Of a stretch of DNA of 24,180 bases, positions 1 through 7,534 are shown one piece after another. The notes below the pieces were generated by a model. The model had not been told where the DNA came from, did no database searches, and saw nothing but the letters and a program-made list of their open reading frames with translations. The translations under genes and the position numbers were made by a program. Location: IMG/VR virus record IMGVR_UViG_3300048592_000581, positions 1-24,180 of that record; one strand, 5' to 3'. Numbering within the stretch: the first letter of the stretch is position 1; every line of letters starts with the position of its first letter. Source of the stretch: a virus.

Positions 1-636
1 TGCCAGGTCTCGGCCTCCTGTGGGCACGGTGATTACATTGTTCACCGAAACAGCCTCAAGCTGCCGCTGCAATCCATCCACCTCGAAAACATATTTATCC
101 ATCATGGACCCGCGCTGCGCGTCGGTGGAAAGTGACCCAAAAAAGTCATCTGTTCTCGACCGGCCATACCGGAGGCCTACCAGTGCTTGCGGAATAACCG
201 GGAACGAGGGCCATTCACTGAGTTCAAATTTCATATCAACGGGCCCATGCTCGTCCACAGTTCGCGTCAGTGTTCGCAGGATCGAGCGTTGACCGTCGGA
301 CCTGATGCGCCCGAGCACCGCCCGGTCTTGAGAGTAAAACGTTATGACGATCGTATCGTCAGAGAGAGGGAGCGTAGAGGGCGCAAAAATTTCTTCAGGC
401 CACAGCCACCCCCGCGCAAGGAAGAACCCAAAGCCCCACGCCTGATGATAGAATGCTTCCGTCTCGTCGTAAGGCTTGATAAAGTAGATCTCAATCTGGT
501 GAACGGTGAAGCCGCCAAAAGTTCCGCCGCCGAGCGTCCCGGAACCCACGCCACCCGATGAGATAGCAAGCCTCCCGGTATTCGGGCCAAGGCCGAGTTC
601 CGGCATTGCGATCAGTAGATCGTCTGCAAGACTCAA
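1..636 (-). CDS. Phage tail protein, 3' end truncated by the window
   Basis: An uninterrupted frame of 212 codons runs off the left edge. I chose the TTG at 634-636 as start because it overlaps the stop of the upstream distal tail gene (TTGA junction) and has an AGAAGG-type ribosome binding site upstream; the first ATG, 10 codons later, has none. The N-terminal third is glycine-rich (GVGSGTLGGGTFGG around residues 30-43), followed by an aromatic-rich beta-type stretch and a segment ending with 'VFEVDGLQRQLEAVSVNNV'. Its place directly after tape measure and distal tail genes suggests a baseplate, hub or tail-associated protein, as is usual in siphoviruses. I do not recognise a specific family; no enzymatic motif is visible in the part present. 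Confidence 0.75.
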   Translation of the reverse strand, partial: MSLADDLLIAMPELGLGPNTGRLAISSGGVGSGTLGGGTFGGFTVHQIEIYFIKPYDETEAFYHQAWGFGFFLARGWLWPEEIFAPSTLPLSDDTIVITFYSQDRAVLGRIRSDGQRSILRTLTRTVDEHGPVDMKFELSEWPSFPVIPQALVGLRYGRSRTDDFFGSLSTDAQRGSMMDKYVFEVDGLQRQLEAVSVNNVITVPTGGRDLA

Positions 637-1481
637 TGCAAAAACCGCCTTCTAAATTGCACGCGGATCAGAACAGACCCGGCATCGGACTCGTATTGCA
701 AAGTATTCTGCCCGGGCCGCAACCATATCAGCCCGCCCGCTGAAAGGTTCGCAGACGTGTCCACATTACCAAATCGGAAATGTCCTTGAGAGCGAGTGCC
801 GTCCATAACAAGGGACTGATTCTCGGCGCCCGGAGCGCCCGCAAAAGACGGGTCTGTATATTCAAACCCGCCGTTCAGAGTAGTATTCAAAAGCCTGAAA
901 GACTCTATGACGTTCTGGGGAGTCAGAGTTATGATCGGGAACGCGTCAAACTCGCTGTCGTTATTCACCGTCAGCGCGTCACCTGAGTTAAGCTCAATAT
1001 TTTCGGAGTCATCCGAAGCGCCCGTGCCGCCGTAATTTATGATTTCGAGCGTCTCCCATAGCGGGTCCGGGCAGAGCAAGTCCATCGTGCCGTTTCCGAC
1101 TACCCGGCGAAGCTCTGGCTGCTCTGCCCGGACTTGCGAGCGACTCGGCACAACCTCGATGCGAAGGCCGGCTTGTTTGTCGATCAGGTAGACAGTCTCC
1201 CTGCGATAGAAAAACCCTTCCAGAGCGTTCAAGGGGCTGCGCCAGTCGTCGGGCTCGCCGGGCTCTGCGCTGGGCTTGAACGTAAACCGAACCTGCCGGC
1301 CCTCATATCGGCGATCCCCGGAGACAACCCCGCCATCCGCACCCTGCTGCATTTCGAGCTTTGCACTGCGGGCAGCGCCCCCGACCTCGACCATGATTTC
1401 CCGTGCAAGGTCTAAATAATCTGTGCCGCGTTGTAGTTGCCAGAGGGCGTTAACGATTGGAGTGTTTATCTGTAAGTTCAT
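633..1481 (-). CDS. Distal tail (Dit-like) protein
   Basis: The 282-aa protein follows the tape measure gene with a 4-base ATGA overlap. The N-terminal half contains short beta-type stretches such as 'GDRRYEGRQVRFTFKPSA' (about 55-72) and the C-terminal third ends with a galectin-like pattern, 'GGLIWLRPGQNTLQYES', followed by 'VLIRVQFRRRFLH', a form typical of siphovirus distal tail proteins. Such proteins form a hexameric ring joining the tail tube to the baseplate or fibre. Position between tape measure and another tail gene supports the call. The family assignment rests on order and local pattern, not on a search; a generic tail protein is the alternative. Confidence 0.72.
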   Translation of the reverse strand: MNLQINTPIVNALWQLQRGTDYLDLAREIMVEVGGAARSAKLEMQQGADGGVVSGDRRYEGRQVRFTFKPSAEPGEPDDWRSPLNALEGFFYRRETVYLIDKQAGLRIEVVPSRSQVRAEQPELRRVVGNGTMDLLCPDPLWETLEIINYGGTGASDDSENIELNSGDALTVNNDSEFDAFPIITLTPQNVIESFRLLNTTLNGGFEYTDPSFAGAPGAENQSLVMDGTRSQGHFRFGNVDTSANLSAGGLIWLRPGQNTLQYESDAGSVLIRVQFRRRFLH

Positions 1482-4400
1482 CTGGCTACCGCATACCCTC
1501 TAATTTCTTCGCGCAGCATCCCGCGCAGCACTCCGAACAGGTCTTCCACCGCTTGCGTATCGTCCAGGTCAATTTTCGAGGCTACGACCGCACCGGGGAG
1601 CACGTTGACGTTTACGTCCGGCATTCCGCCGAAGGTGCGCGGAGACTCGACTGCATCTAAGATCCGCTGCGTCTCGTCTTTTGCGATCAGGAGTTCCCCG
1701 CCTTCTACGTTTGCGTTGATCCCGCCGCGAGCATGAGAGGGCCCTTTAAACAGACCCCCCGACTCACCCATAAGCTCGGGCGGTGGAAGCGGGGGAATAG
1801 ACGCTGCGATCATAGCTCTTGATTGGTTAGCCGCTGCGCTCACAAGAGCTACGTTTGCTGCGGCAGCAATCGGGCCGAAGATAGACCCGAGTGACATAGC
1901 AGATGAGACAGCGTTTATCGTTCCGATTCCCTGCTGAATACTAACGGCCTGCATCTTTGCGGCCTGCTCCACTTTCCACTGAGCGAGAGTCATCATATAG
2001 CGGAAGGTGGCGATTTCCTTTTCTCGCTTCTTTACTCCGTCCGCCATCTGTTGCTCAAGTGCGGCTACCTTTTTGGCATTGTCCGCAGCCTGTGCCTGGC
2101 TCGCCTTATCATGCGCTTTCTGCTCTTTTTGTTTCTTCGTATCTGCTTCTTTTAGCGCAGCGTTCAGCCTCTCTTGATGCTCTTGCTCCCGCTGCTCTTT
2201 AAGCAGACGGGCGTCTTCTTCCGTGATTTCTTTCTGCACCGCCTCCTGTTCGTCGCGCAGGGTAGAATCTTCGATCTGCTGGAGTTTAAGAGCAAGGGCC
2301 TGCTCGTCCTTCTCAAGTTGTATCAGCAATTCCTCTTCAAGCTTGCGTCGGATAGCCTCCATCTCTTCGTCCATGAGCGAAAGTTTCCGGTTGTGCAGAT
2401 CAAGGGCGATTTGCTCTTGCTGCGCTGCGGCGTCTCGGGCTGCGTCGATCTGCGCTTGCATCTCGCGTTGAAAACTCTGTGTACCGAGCTGCGCGAAATA
2501 GTCGGTCACGGTGACAAAGTTCTGCATCTTCTGCGCTGCCAGTTCTACCTGCTGACCGATAAGAGCGGCGATTTTTCCGGCGTAATCCGCGACAGTGTCG
2601 AGTGCTTTTTGACCGGCTTCGCGCCACGTCATTGTGTCGTTTTTGTTTTTTTCGACTGATGAATCAATAGACGTTAAGCGGTCTTTCGTCTGATCGAGCG
2701 CAGCGTTGAGACCGTTACGTACGGCGTCCTCTGTGATCCCAAAAGTCTTTGCAATCTCTTTAACTGATATTTCAATTGTGTCGAGCGAGACGCCCGCCCC
2801 GTTTAGCTCGTCTTTAACTCTTCGCGTTGACCCGGCGACGTCTGACTCTATCGTTTTTGCGATAGCTTCGGAAGCGGTAAGGAATTCTTTTTCCGAGACC
2901 TCCGCAAGATCCTTGATTTCATCGGCTGCCACGCCAAGCGTTCCTGCAAGGTTCTGGATGAAAGTGTTGGCGTCGAGAACCTCAAGCTTAACCTGAATAT
3001 CTTCGCCTACCGAAAGCGCTTTGTCAATATGCTGAAGCATTCGGTCCAGCTCTTGCTGGTAGCGAAACGAGATTTTAACCTGACTCCCACCTCCCCCACC
3101 CCCTGCTGTGCTTGCGGGTCCGGCTGTGCGCTGCTGGCTCGTATCCATCGATGCGGCCATAAATGCGGTTGTTGCACCCGCCCCGGTTCCGGTAAGATTT
3201 ACAGCTTGCAATTGTTGAGTTATACTCAATACCTGAGTCAAGTTATCTATAAATCTGGATACCGGAGCCAACCAGGACTCAATACGAGCCCCTATGGCCG
3301 TAGCTTTTTCGAGGATCGGCGTCATATAGCTAAGGGCGGAGTCCATGGCCACGCCGGCATCGACAAACAGAGAGTCGATCCAACCAGTCAATCGGCTCCA
3401 TTCGTTTGCCAGCAAATCGAAGGTTTCTTCCCATGCTGCGCGGATGCTTTCGGTGACTTCCTTGTCGATTGCTTCAGTTTTTAGCAGGGCGTCCCCAATA
3501 TCGTCGATAAGAGGGATTTGCTCTTTCAGAGCAGCCAGCCGGTCTCTGTCTACACTGATCGTCAGGCTCGCTATATCAAGCCACAGTCCTTTCATCCCGA
3601 CAGCTATGTCAGTAGCCTTCTCGGACCACGAAGCCATGTCCTTAATCCCGCCGACGATAGATCGTGAAATTATAAAATCGATTAGACTGAACTGGTCTTT
3701 TGCCTCTTGAGCCGATTCCGTCACGTCATCGGTAGGGCCTGATAAGAAGTCTAAGTTTTTAGACACTCTGTCAACGGTAGCACCTATGTCTTCAAAAGCC
3801 GCATCAAGTCGATCAACCGACTCGATCAACACGTCGATGACAGTGTGAGTCAGGCCGCCGCCCTCGCCGCCGACTTTCGCGAGAAGCGCTTCAAATTTCC
3901 CTTGAAGCGTGGAAAGTTTCCCCTCCACTGTCCCGCTTTGCTCGGCCATCATGCCGAAGAACTTGCCGCCCTCGCTCGTCATGTCCTTGAACGCGGTTTC
4001 AAGATTGGAAAAGCTGATTTTGCCTTCCGACCCCATTTTTTTAACCTGACTTTCCGTGACTCCTAACTGTTTAGCAAATTCGCCGATTATCGGAATGCCC
4101 GCCTCAGTGAGTTGGTTTATGTCTTCAGCGAAGAGCGTTCCTTGAACGCGAGCCTTACCGTAGATCGTAGCCAGTTGCTCAAAGTCTTTACCGGTCGCGG
4201 CACTTACATCGCCAATGCGCGTCAAAACAGATTCGACGTTCCCGGCACTTTCGCCGAAAGCCAACAAATTCCGTGCCGCGCCGATAACCTGGCTATTCAT
4301 GAAAGGCGTACGATTAGCAAGTTCGTTGAGCGACGAGATCATCTTGTCAGCAGCAGCGGCCCCCGCTTCCCCACCCCCCATGAAAACCTTGAACGATGTT

Positions 4401-4663
4401 CGAGCCGTTTCGATCTTAGCAGCAGCCATGACAGCTCCTGCGATGCCGGTTGCGAAAACAGCCCCGCTAACACCGCTCAGCTTTTTATTGAGCCCGTCGA
4501 GCGCCCCGCCCACCTTACTGTTTATGTTATTGGTAATCCCGCTTGCAGCTTTTGAGATAGATTGGTCTAAAGAATTTACGGATTTAAGAGCGCCCGAAAC
4601 ACCCGACTTGAAATCCTTGTCTTTGAGTTCGAGGGTTGCGACAACTGCGCCCGCGTTAAACAC
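1478..4663 (-). CDS. Tape measure protein
   Basis: This is the longest gene of the window (1061 aa), as expected for the protein that sets tail length. Residues about 80-260 match the tape measure N-terminal domain, with 'ARTSFKVFMGG', 'LNELANRTPF', 'LTEAGIPIIGEFAKQLG' and 'SGTVEGKLSTLQGKFEALL'. Residues about 730-890 form a long charged coiled coil rich in Glu, Lys and Gln. A hydrophobic Ala-rich stretch follows ('GSIFGPIAAAANVALVSAAA'), then the common C-terminal signature 'GGLFKGPSHARGGI'. The start is GTG at 4663, preceded by GGGAGGG and overlapping the frameshifted chaperone reading frame by 8 bases. At about 0.15 nm per residue the tail would be near 160 nm; that is an inference from the general rule. 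Confidence 0.95.
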   Translation of the reverse strand: MFNAGAVVATLELKDKDFKSGVSGALKSVNSLDQSISKAASGITNNINSKVGGALDGLNKKLSGVSGAVFATGIAGAVMAAAKIETARTSFKVFMGGGEAGAAAADKMISSLNELANRTPFMNSQVIGAARNLLAFGESAGNVESVLTRIGDVSAATGKDFEQLATIYGKARVQGTLFAEDINQLTEAGIPIIGEFAKQLGVTESQVKKMGSEGKISFSNLETAFKDMTSEGGKFFGMMAEQSGTVEGKLSTLQGKFEALLAKVGGEGGGLTHTVIDVLIESVDRLDAAFEDIGATVDRVSKNLDFLSGPTDDVTESAQEAKDQFSLIDFIISRSIVGGIKDMASWSEKATDIAVGMKGLWLDIASLTISVDRDRLAALKEQIPLIDDIGDALLKTEAIDKEVTESIRAAWEETFDLLANEWSRLTGWIDSLFVDAGVAMDSALSYMTPILEKATAIGARIESWLAPVSRFIDNLTQVLSITQQLQAVNLTGTGAGATTAFMAASMDTSQQRTAGPASTAGGGGGGSQVKISFRYQQELDRMLQHIDKALSVGEDIQVKLEVLDANTFIQNLAGTLGVAADEIKDLAEVSEKEFLTASEAIAKTIESDVAGSTRRVKDELNGAGVSLDTIEISVKEIAKTFGITEDAVRNGLNAALDQTKDRLTSIDSSVEKNKNDTMTWREAGQKALDTVADYAGKIAALIGQQVELAAQKMQNFVTVTDYFAQLGTQSFQREMQAQIDAARDAAAQQEQIALDLHNRKLSLMDEEMEAIRRKLEEELLIQLEKDEQALALKLQQIEDSTLRDEQEAVQKEITEEDARLLKEQREQEHQERLNAALKEADTKKQKEQKAHDKASQAQAADNAKKVAALEQQMADGVKKREKEIATFRYMMTLAQWKVEQAAKMQAVSIQQGIGTINAVSSAMSLGSIFGPIAAAANVALVSAAANQSRAMIAASIPPLPPPELMGESGGLFKGPSHARGGINANVEGGELLIAKDETQRILDAVESPRTFGGMPDVNVNVLPGAVVASKIDLDDTQAVEDLFGVLRGMLREEIRGYAVAR

Positions 4664-5018
4664 TGCCCTTCCCTCCCATGATCATCTGCAATGCTTTGCG
4701 ATTGGCTTCTTGCTGTTCGGGGGTGGCCGGACGTACCCGTCCCCACACGATCTGCTCTTCCGGGTCGCGCTCGATAAATAGAAGCTCGTTCAAACGATCG
4801 ATCCAACTCTGCCGCTCTTCTTTAAGCGACGCCATAGGGTAGTTTCCGGCCCGAGCGTAAAGTATGGAATCTACAAGTTCCATGCGGTTCTTGATGCGTC
4901 GAAATTCAATAGCCGCAAGCCAGTCACGGACAGCGGCTGCCGGCATGGCCTCGATCTCAGGGAGACTGAAGCCAAGCTCAAGCAGTTCTAAGACCTCAAT
5001 TTTGGCCTTCCTGGCCTT
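4656..5018 (-). CDS. Tail assembly chaperone, -1 frameshift extension (gpGT-like)
   Basis: This reading frame continues the upstream chaperone gene after a -1 slip at the run of nine A residues near 5017-5025. Re-reading from 5018 gives 'KARKAKIEVLELLELGFSLPEIEAMPAAAVRDWLA' in pieces, and the frame stays open for 120 codons, making a predicted fusion of about 230 aa with the 110 codons before the slip. Only the part from the ATG at 4946 looks like a separate ORF, and that ATG has no clear ribosome binding site. This is the standard layout in tailed phages, where short and frameshifted chaperones are made just before the tape measure protein and load it during tail assembly. Non-shifted internal initiation remains possible. 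Confidence 0.82.
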   Translation of the reverse strand, partial: KARKAKIEVLELLELGFSLPEIEAMPAAAVRDWLAAIEFRRIKNRMELVDSILYARAGNYPMASLKEERQSWIDRLNELLFIERDPEEQIVWGRVRPATPEQQEANRKALQMIMGGKGSV

Positions 5019-5347
5019 TTTTTTTGAGGGGTCGGTATGTCGGAACCCGTCGCTTTCTCGATCATCGCAGAGAACAGCGACAGCACGCCGTCAACGGGCA
5101 TCCCTGTCAGATGCTCTTCCTTGAGGCCGGGGCACATTTCACCCATTGCTTCAAGGATCTGTTTCAGGTAGTCCATGACGGCTTTATTATCCGCCCGATC
5201 CATTGTCTGTCCCACTTCGCGCAAATCGAGAACCTTTAGCTGCGCGACGTAGGACAGCGGCAAAACGTCAACTTCCGCAACCCCTCCATTGAAGAGGCGA
5301 AATTTGAGCTTCGCCGGCTTAGAATACTGAATCTCTAAAACGCCCAC
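4988..5347 (-). CDS. Tail assembly chaperone, short form (gpG-like)
   Basis: A 119-aa protein placed between tail tube and tape measure, the normal position of the tail assembly chaperone. It starts with GTG directly after the TAA of the tail tube gene (TAAGTG). The N-terminal region has beta-type segments ('LKFRLFNGGVAEVDVLPLSY'), the middle is helical ('MDYLKQILEAMGEM'), and the C-terminus is basic ('PQKKRPGRPKLRS'). The terminal lysine codons coincide with the slippery A9 run, so a fraction of ribosomes should read through into the -1 frame. No sequence homology to lambda gpG is claimed; the call rests on position, size and the frameshift site. Confidence 0.85.
   Translation of the reverse strand: MGVLEIQYSKPAKLKFRLFNGGVAEVDVLPLSYVAQLKVLDLREVGQTMDRADNKAVMDYLKQILEAMGEMCPGLKEEHLTGMPVDGVLSLFSAMIEKATGSDIPTPQKKRPGRPKLRS
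5017..5026 (-). promoter_or_regulatory. Programmed -1 ribosomal frameshift slippery site
   Basis: On the coding strand the zero-frame codons are CAA AAA AAA AGG, a C followed by nine A residues, giving the heptamer A_AAA_AAA. Slipping back one base makes the ribosome read AAG GCC and enter the 4656-5018 frame, which is offset by -1 from the gene starting at 5347 (401 bases between 5347 and 4946). No strong stimulatory hairpin was recognised by eye immediately downstream. Confidence 0.8.
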
Positions 5348-5953
5348 TTAGGGAACAACCACCACATGGCCGTTGTCGATTGCGGCTTTCGAGAACCCGG
5401 AACAGGGCTTCCCGCTGACTGCGGTCAGATACTCCTCGGAGCGGTAGCAGTAGAACGAGCCCGCAAACTGACGCTGCGTCTCCGCATCCCCGGCAGTCTC
5501 CGCGCCTTCGACCATCGGAGCCGCAAGCGGGAAAAACATAATATCGTTCGGGTCAGTAGAGTCAACGCCACCAATCACTTTAACAGCCTTTAGAACCTTA
5601 CGGACGTCTGCGTCACTCTCGCCAAGCGAGAAAGACAGCGCGAAGCCCTCAGCTCCTGCTGTGCCGTAGATCTCAAAACCCTGCAAGAGAGCGCGAATTC
5701 TGACAAGCGTTGCTTGAGCGAGTGCGAGATTGACCATCACAGAGCGCCCGGTTAAGATGCGGTTCTGCGGATCCGTTCCGCCCTGATCCCACGTAATGTC
5801 GGTCTTCGTATCGCTGATGGCGATAGTCGTTCCTTTCGTTCCGCCTAAATAGGTGTTAGCGCCGGGGTCGCCGGTTAAGATCGGCGCGTCCCAATAAAAA
5901 TTATAGGGCCCTAAGTCGCCAAAGGGGTCTCCAAAAAAACTTGATCCAGACAT
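5348..5953 (-). CDS. Major tail tube protein
   Basis: A 201-aa protein with a strong GGAGG ribosome binding site eight or so bases before its ATG, consistent with high expression. It begins 'MSGSSFFGDPFGDLGPYNFYWD', then 'GGTKGTTIAISDTKTDITWDQGGTDPQNRI', a pattern common in tail tube proteins in which an early beta hairpin is followed by a variable loop. Its place between the tail terminator and the chaperone gene is the canonical slot for the tube subunit. The gene is separated from the upstream one by 24 bases, the only clear gap between 4.6 and 7.2 kb, which fits an independent strong initiation site. Confidence 0.8.
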   Translation of the reverse strand: MSGSSFFGDPFGDLGPYNFYWDAPILTGDPGANTYLGGTKGTTIAISDTKTDITWDQGGTDPQNRILTGRSVMVNLALAQATLVRIRALLQGFEIYGTAGAEGFALSFSLGESDADVRKVLKAVKVIGGVDSTDPNDIMFFPLAAPMVEGAETAGDAETQRQFAGSFYCYRSEEYLTAVSGKPCSGFSKAAIDNGHVVVVP

Positions 5954-5977
5954 AAGCGGACCTCCACAAGTTGATTT

Positions 5978-6409
5978 TTAATCTCCCTGTCCGGGTCCGG
6001 GGCCCTGTCCAGCCTCGAAGAATTGCAATAATAAGTTGAACGAATACCAATGCAAGCCATTTTTTAGGCCGACATAAAACGGCCTCTGGATCGGAACAAG
6101 CCGCTTTACGAGCTTATCCTCCGCCCCGGTCTGGTCTATGGCCGGGAGGGTCAGGCCGTGTTCTATCCGCCGCAGGAAGTCCCATACGGCAAACGAGGTT
6201 ACGTTTGCGTCGTACTCATGCGTTGCCCGGACTCTGACCTGTATCGTCTCTTCCTGATAGCCAACCGGATAGCCTTCCGATCGGCCACCGGAAGATGAGA
6301 GCAAAACAACCGCGTCCGGGTCATCCACGTCCAGCATCGAGTCAACCACTCGGTAGGGCAGATTGGCTCGCAGGTAGTCGCACAGGTTCGAGACAATCCC
6401 GCCTCTCAT
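5978..6409 (-). CDS. Tail terminator / tail completion protein
   Basis: The 143-aa protein begins 'MRGGIVSNLCDYLRANLP' and has a middle section 'EETIQVRVRATHEYDANVTSFAVWDFLRRI', then a C-terminal 'GLHWYSFNLLLQFFE'. Size, alpha/beta pattern and place between the gp10-like protein and the tail tube match the tail terminator/minor capsid class that caps the tube and joins the tail to the head. The start overlaps the stop of the preceding small gene (ATGA). The C-terminus is a Gly/Pro-rich tail ('GQGPGPGQGD'). The call relies on order plus general resemblance. Confidence 0.7.
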   Translation of the reverse strand: MRGGIVSNLCDYLRANLPYRVVDSMLDVDDPDAVVLLSSSGGRSEGYPVGYQEETIQVRVRATHEYDANVTSFAVWDFLRRIEHGLTLPAIDQTGAEDKLVKRLVPIQRPFYVGLKNGLHWYSFNLLLQFFEAGQGPGPGQGD

Positions 6410-6636
6410 GCGTAGCCCATCCCGCGCAGAATTGCGGCTGAAGCCTCTTTCTCAAAATCCCCGCGCCGCTGCATTTCCTCTTTAACGTCTGCCGGGATTG
6501 TGATAGATATCTGGATTTTCAGAGGGGCTCCTTTTGCGGTTTTCGCCTGCGCACCTTTTTGCTGCAAAGCAATAATTTCAGCCTCTTTGACTCTGAGCTG
6601 ACGGGATAGATCGGCAAGTGCTTCCACGAAATCCAT
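6406..6636 (-). CDS. Small phage protein of unknown function
   Basis: A 76-aa protein with an N-terminal helix ('VEALADLSRQLRVKEAEIIALQQKG'), a basic linker and a second part 'ISITIPADVKEEMQRRGDFEKEASAAILRGM'. The final segment, with a short beta strand and two helices, looks vaguely like a ribbon-helix-helix type module, but that is only an impression. The ATG comes three bases after the stop of the gp10-like gene and no good ribosome binding site is seen, so it probably depends on translational coupling. Its stop overlaps the terminator gene start (ATGA). Confidence 0.7.
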   Translation of the reverse strand: MDFVEALADLSRQLRVKEAEIIALQQKGAQAKTAKGAPLKIQISITIPADVKEEMQRRGDFEKEASAAILRGMGYA

Positions 6637-6639
6637 AAG

Positions 6640-7047
6640 CTATTTTTTAAATACCACCTCTATAAATCTATCGGCCATGATTTTCCCATAGTCTTTCGCA
6701 AACCTGACCAATTTAGTCTCCACGAATTTCGGCCCGATCTTGTCGGAATTGTTACTGTAGACCGCATTCTCAAGCTCATGCTGATATGCGGTGTAAGGTG
6801 TATCCATTGCAAAAGTCGCCACGTCCTCCGGGGCACTGACAGAGCCCTGCCCGCTGACCAGGCGGCTGCCGACAAACACAGACGCGGACCCGCGTAAAAA
6901 GCCGGTATCCACGGGAGGCGTCGGCGCTATGTTCAAAACGTCATCAGCAAGCGCAAGTACCCCGGCAGTCAGAGCCGCTTTCTGCGCCTGCGGGAATCTC
7001 TCGCCGAGTTTTTTCAGGCCATCTGAAAGGGTGTTTTTTACTCTCAC
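6640..7047 (-). CDS. HK97 gp10-like head-tail / tail completion protein
   Basis: A 135-aa protein with the recognisable gp10-like pattern: an N-terminal helix, then 'PPVDTGFLRGSASVFVG', then 'TPYTAYQHELENAVY', and a C-terminal 'GPKFVETKLVRFAKDYGKIMADRF'. Members of this group act at the head-tail interface or in tail completion. The GTG start at 7047 overlaps the stop of the small upstream gene (GTGA). Its position after the stopper and before the terminator is the normal order. Confidence 0.82.
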   Translation of the reverse strand: MRVKNTLSDGLKKLGERFPQAQKAALTAGVLALADDVLNIAPTPPVDTGFLRGSASVFVGSRLVSGQGSVSAPEDVATFAMDTPYTAYQHELENAVYSNNSDKIGPKFVETKLVRFAKDYGKIMADRFIEVVFKK

Positions 7048-7229
7048 TCTTCGCGGCCCTCATAGTCGTGCATATTGCGCCCCGTCACGAGCCACGCAGT
7101 CAGCAACCCCGCACCGCGCAGCAGAGCAGACCCAATGTAGCCTAAAACGTCACAAGAATCCATAATCCATCGAGCGACAAAATCATCTGTCTCTTCCCGC
7201 TCCTGTCTGCCCTCGATCCCGTTTTCCAT
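7044..7229 (-). CDS. Small protein with one possible membrane segment
   Basis: I place the start at the ATG at 7229, because the sequence AAGGAGG lies just ahead of it, inside the 3' end of the longer reading frame that would begin with TTG at 7247. The 61-aa product has an acidic/charged N-terminus and one hydrophobic stretch 'VLGYIGSALLRGAGLLTAWLV' (about 29-49), then a polar tail ending 'DYEGREE'. Function is not recognised. Being placed between stopper and gp10-like genes, it could be a small accessory or membrane-active protein, but the location is unusual for a holin. Confidence 0.62.
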   Translation of the reverse strand: MENGIEGRQEREETDDFVARWIMDSCDVLGYIGSALLRGAGLLTAWLVTGRNMHDYEGREE

Positions 7230-7240
7230 AGCCGCCTCCT

Positions 7241-7534
7241 TCAACAAAGTGCCATCTTAAAACGCCGAGAAAAGCCTTTCTCGTCTGCTACCGATTGGAC
7301 AAGCACAGTTCGCCCGTCCGCTAAAACGATCCTGTCCCCGGCCCTGATGTCCGCGCTGGCTGCGGCGAAAATCCGCCGGGTCGGGTTGAATTCGATCCCT
7401 GCATCTGAAGTAGCACTGATTCCGCTTACCTCTTCCACTCGGGCTCTGACTGTGCGCGTGTCCTCTACAGGCCGATTGTATCGGTCAACGACTGCTCGGC
7501 TGACGGTGATATTTTCGGTAAAATATTCCGTCAT
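7241..7534 (-). CDS. Head-tail stopper / head-tail joining protein
   Basis: A 97-aa, mostly beta protein: 'ITVSRAVVDRYNRPVEDTRTVRARVEEVSG', then 'PTRRIFAAASADIRAGDRIVLADGRTVLVQSV'. The segment 'IRAGDRIVLADGRTVLVQSV' is characteristic of small phage head-tail joining proteins, where a 'gD.v...dG..y.V..v' pattern forms a barrel. The order stopper, gp10-like, terminator, tube is canonical. The unusual feature is its upstream neighbour: its ATG overlaps the stop of the NeuB-like gene (ATGA), so the sugar cassette is coupled directly to an essential morphogenesis gene. Confidence 0.78.
   Translation of the reverse strand: MTEYFTENITVSRAVVDRYNRPVEDTRTVRARVEEVSGISATSDAGIEFNPTRRIFAAASADIRAGDRIVLADGRTVLVQSVADEKGFSRRFKMALC

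Noticed and set aside
187-561. 124-codon frame on the plus strand
   Set aside because: It lies opposite the truncated tail gene, which stays open to the edge and continues the operon; the plus frame has an Arg/Pro-rich composition typical of shadow frames.
2174-2659. 161-codon plus-strand frame rich in Leu and Phe
   Set aside because: It is opposite the coiled-coil part of the tape measure gene; Glu/Lys codons read backwards give Leu/Phe.
7044-7247. TTG start at 7247 for the small membrane-type gene
   Set aside because: The AAGGAGG signal lies inside that extension and is placed correctly for the ATG at 7229.
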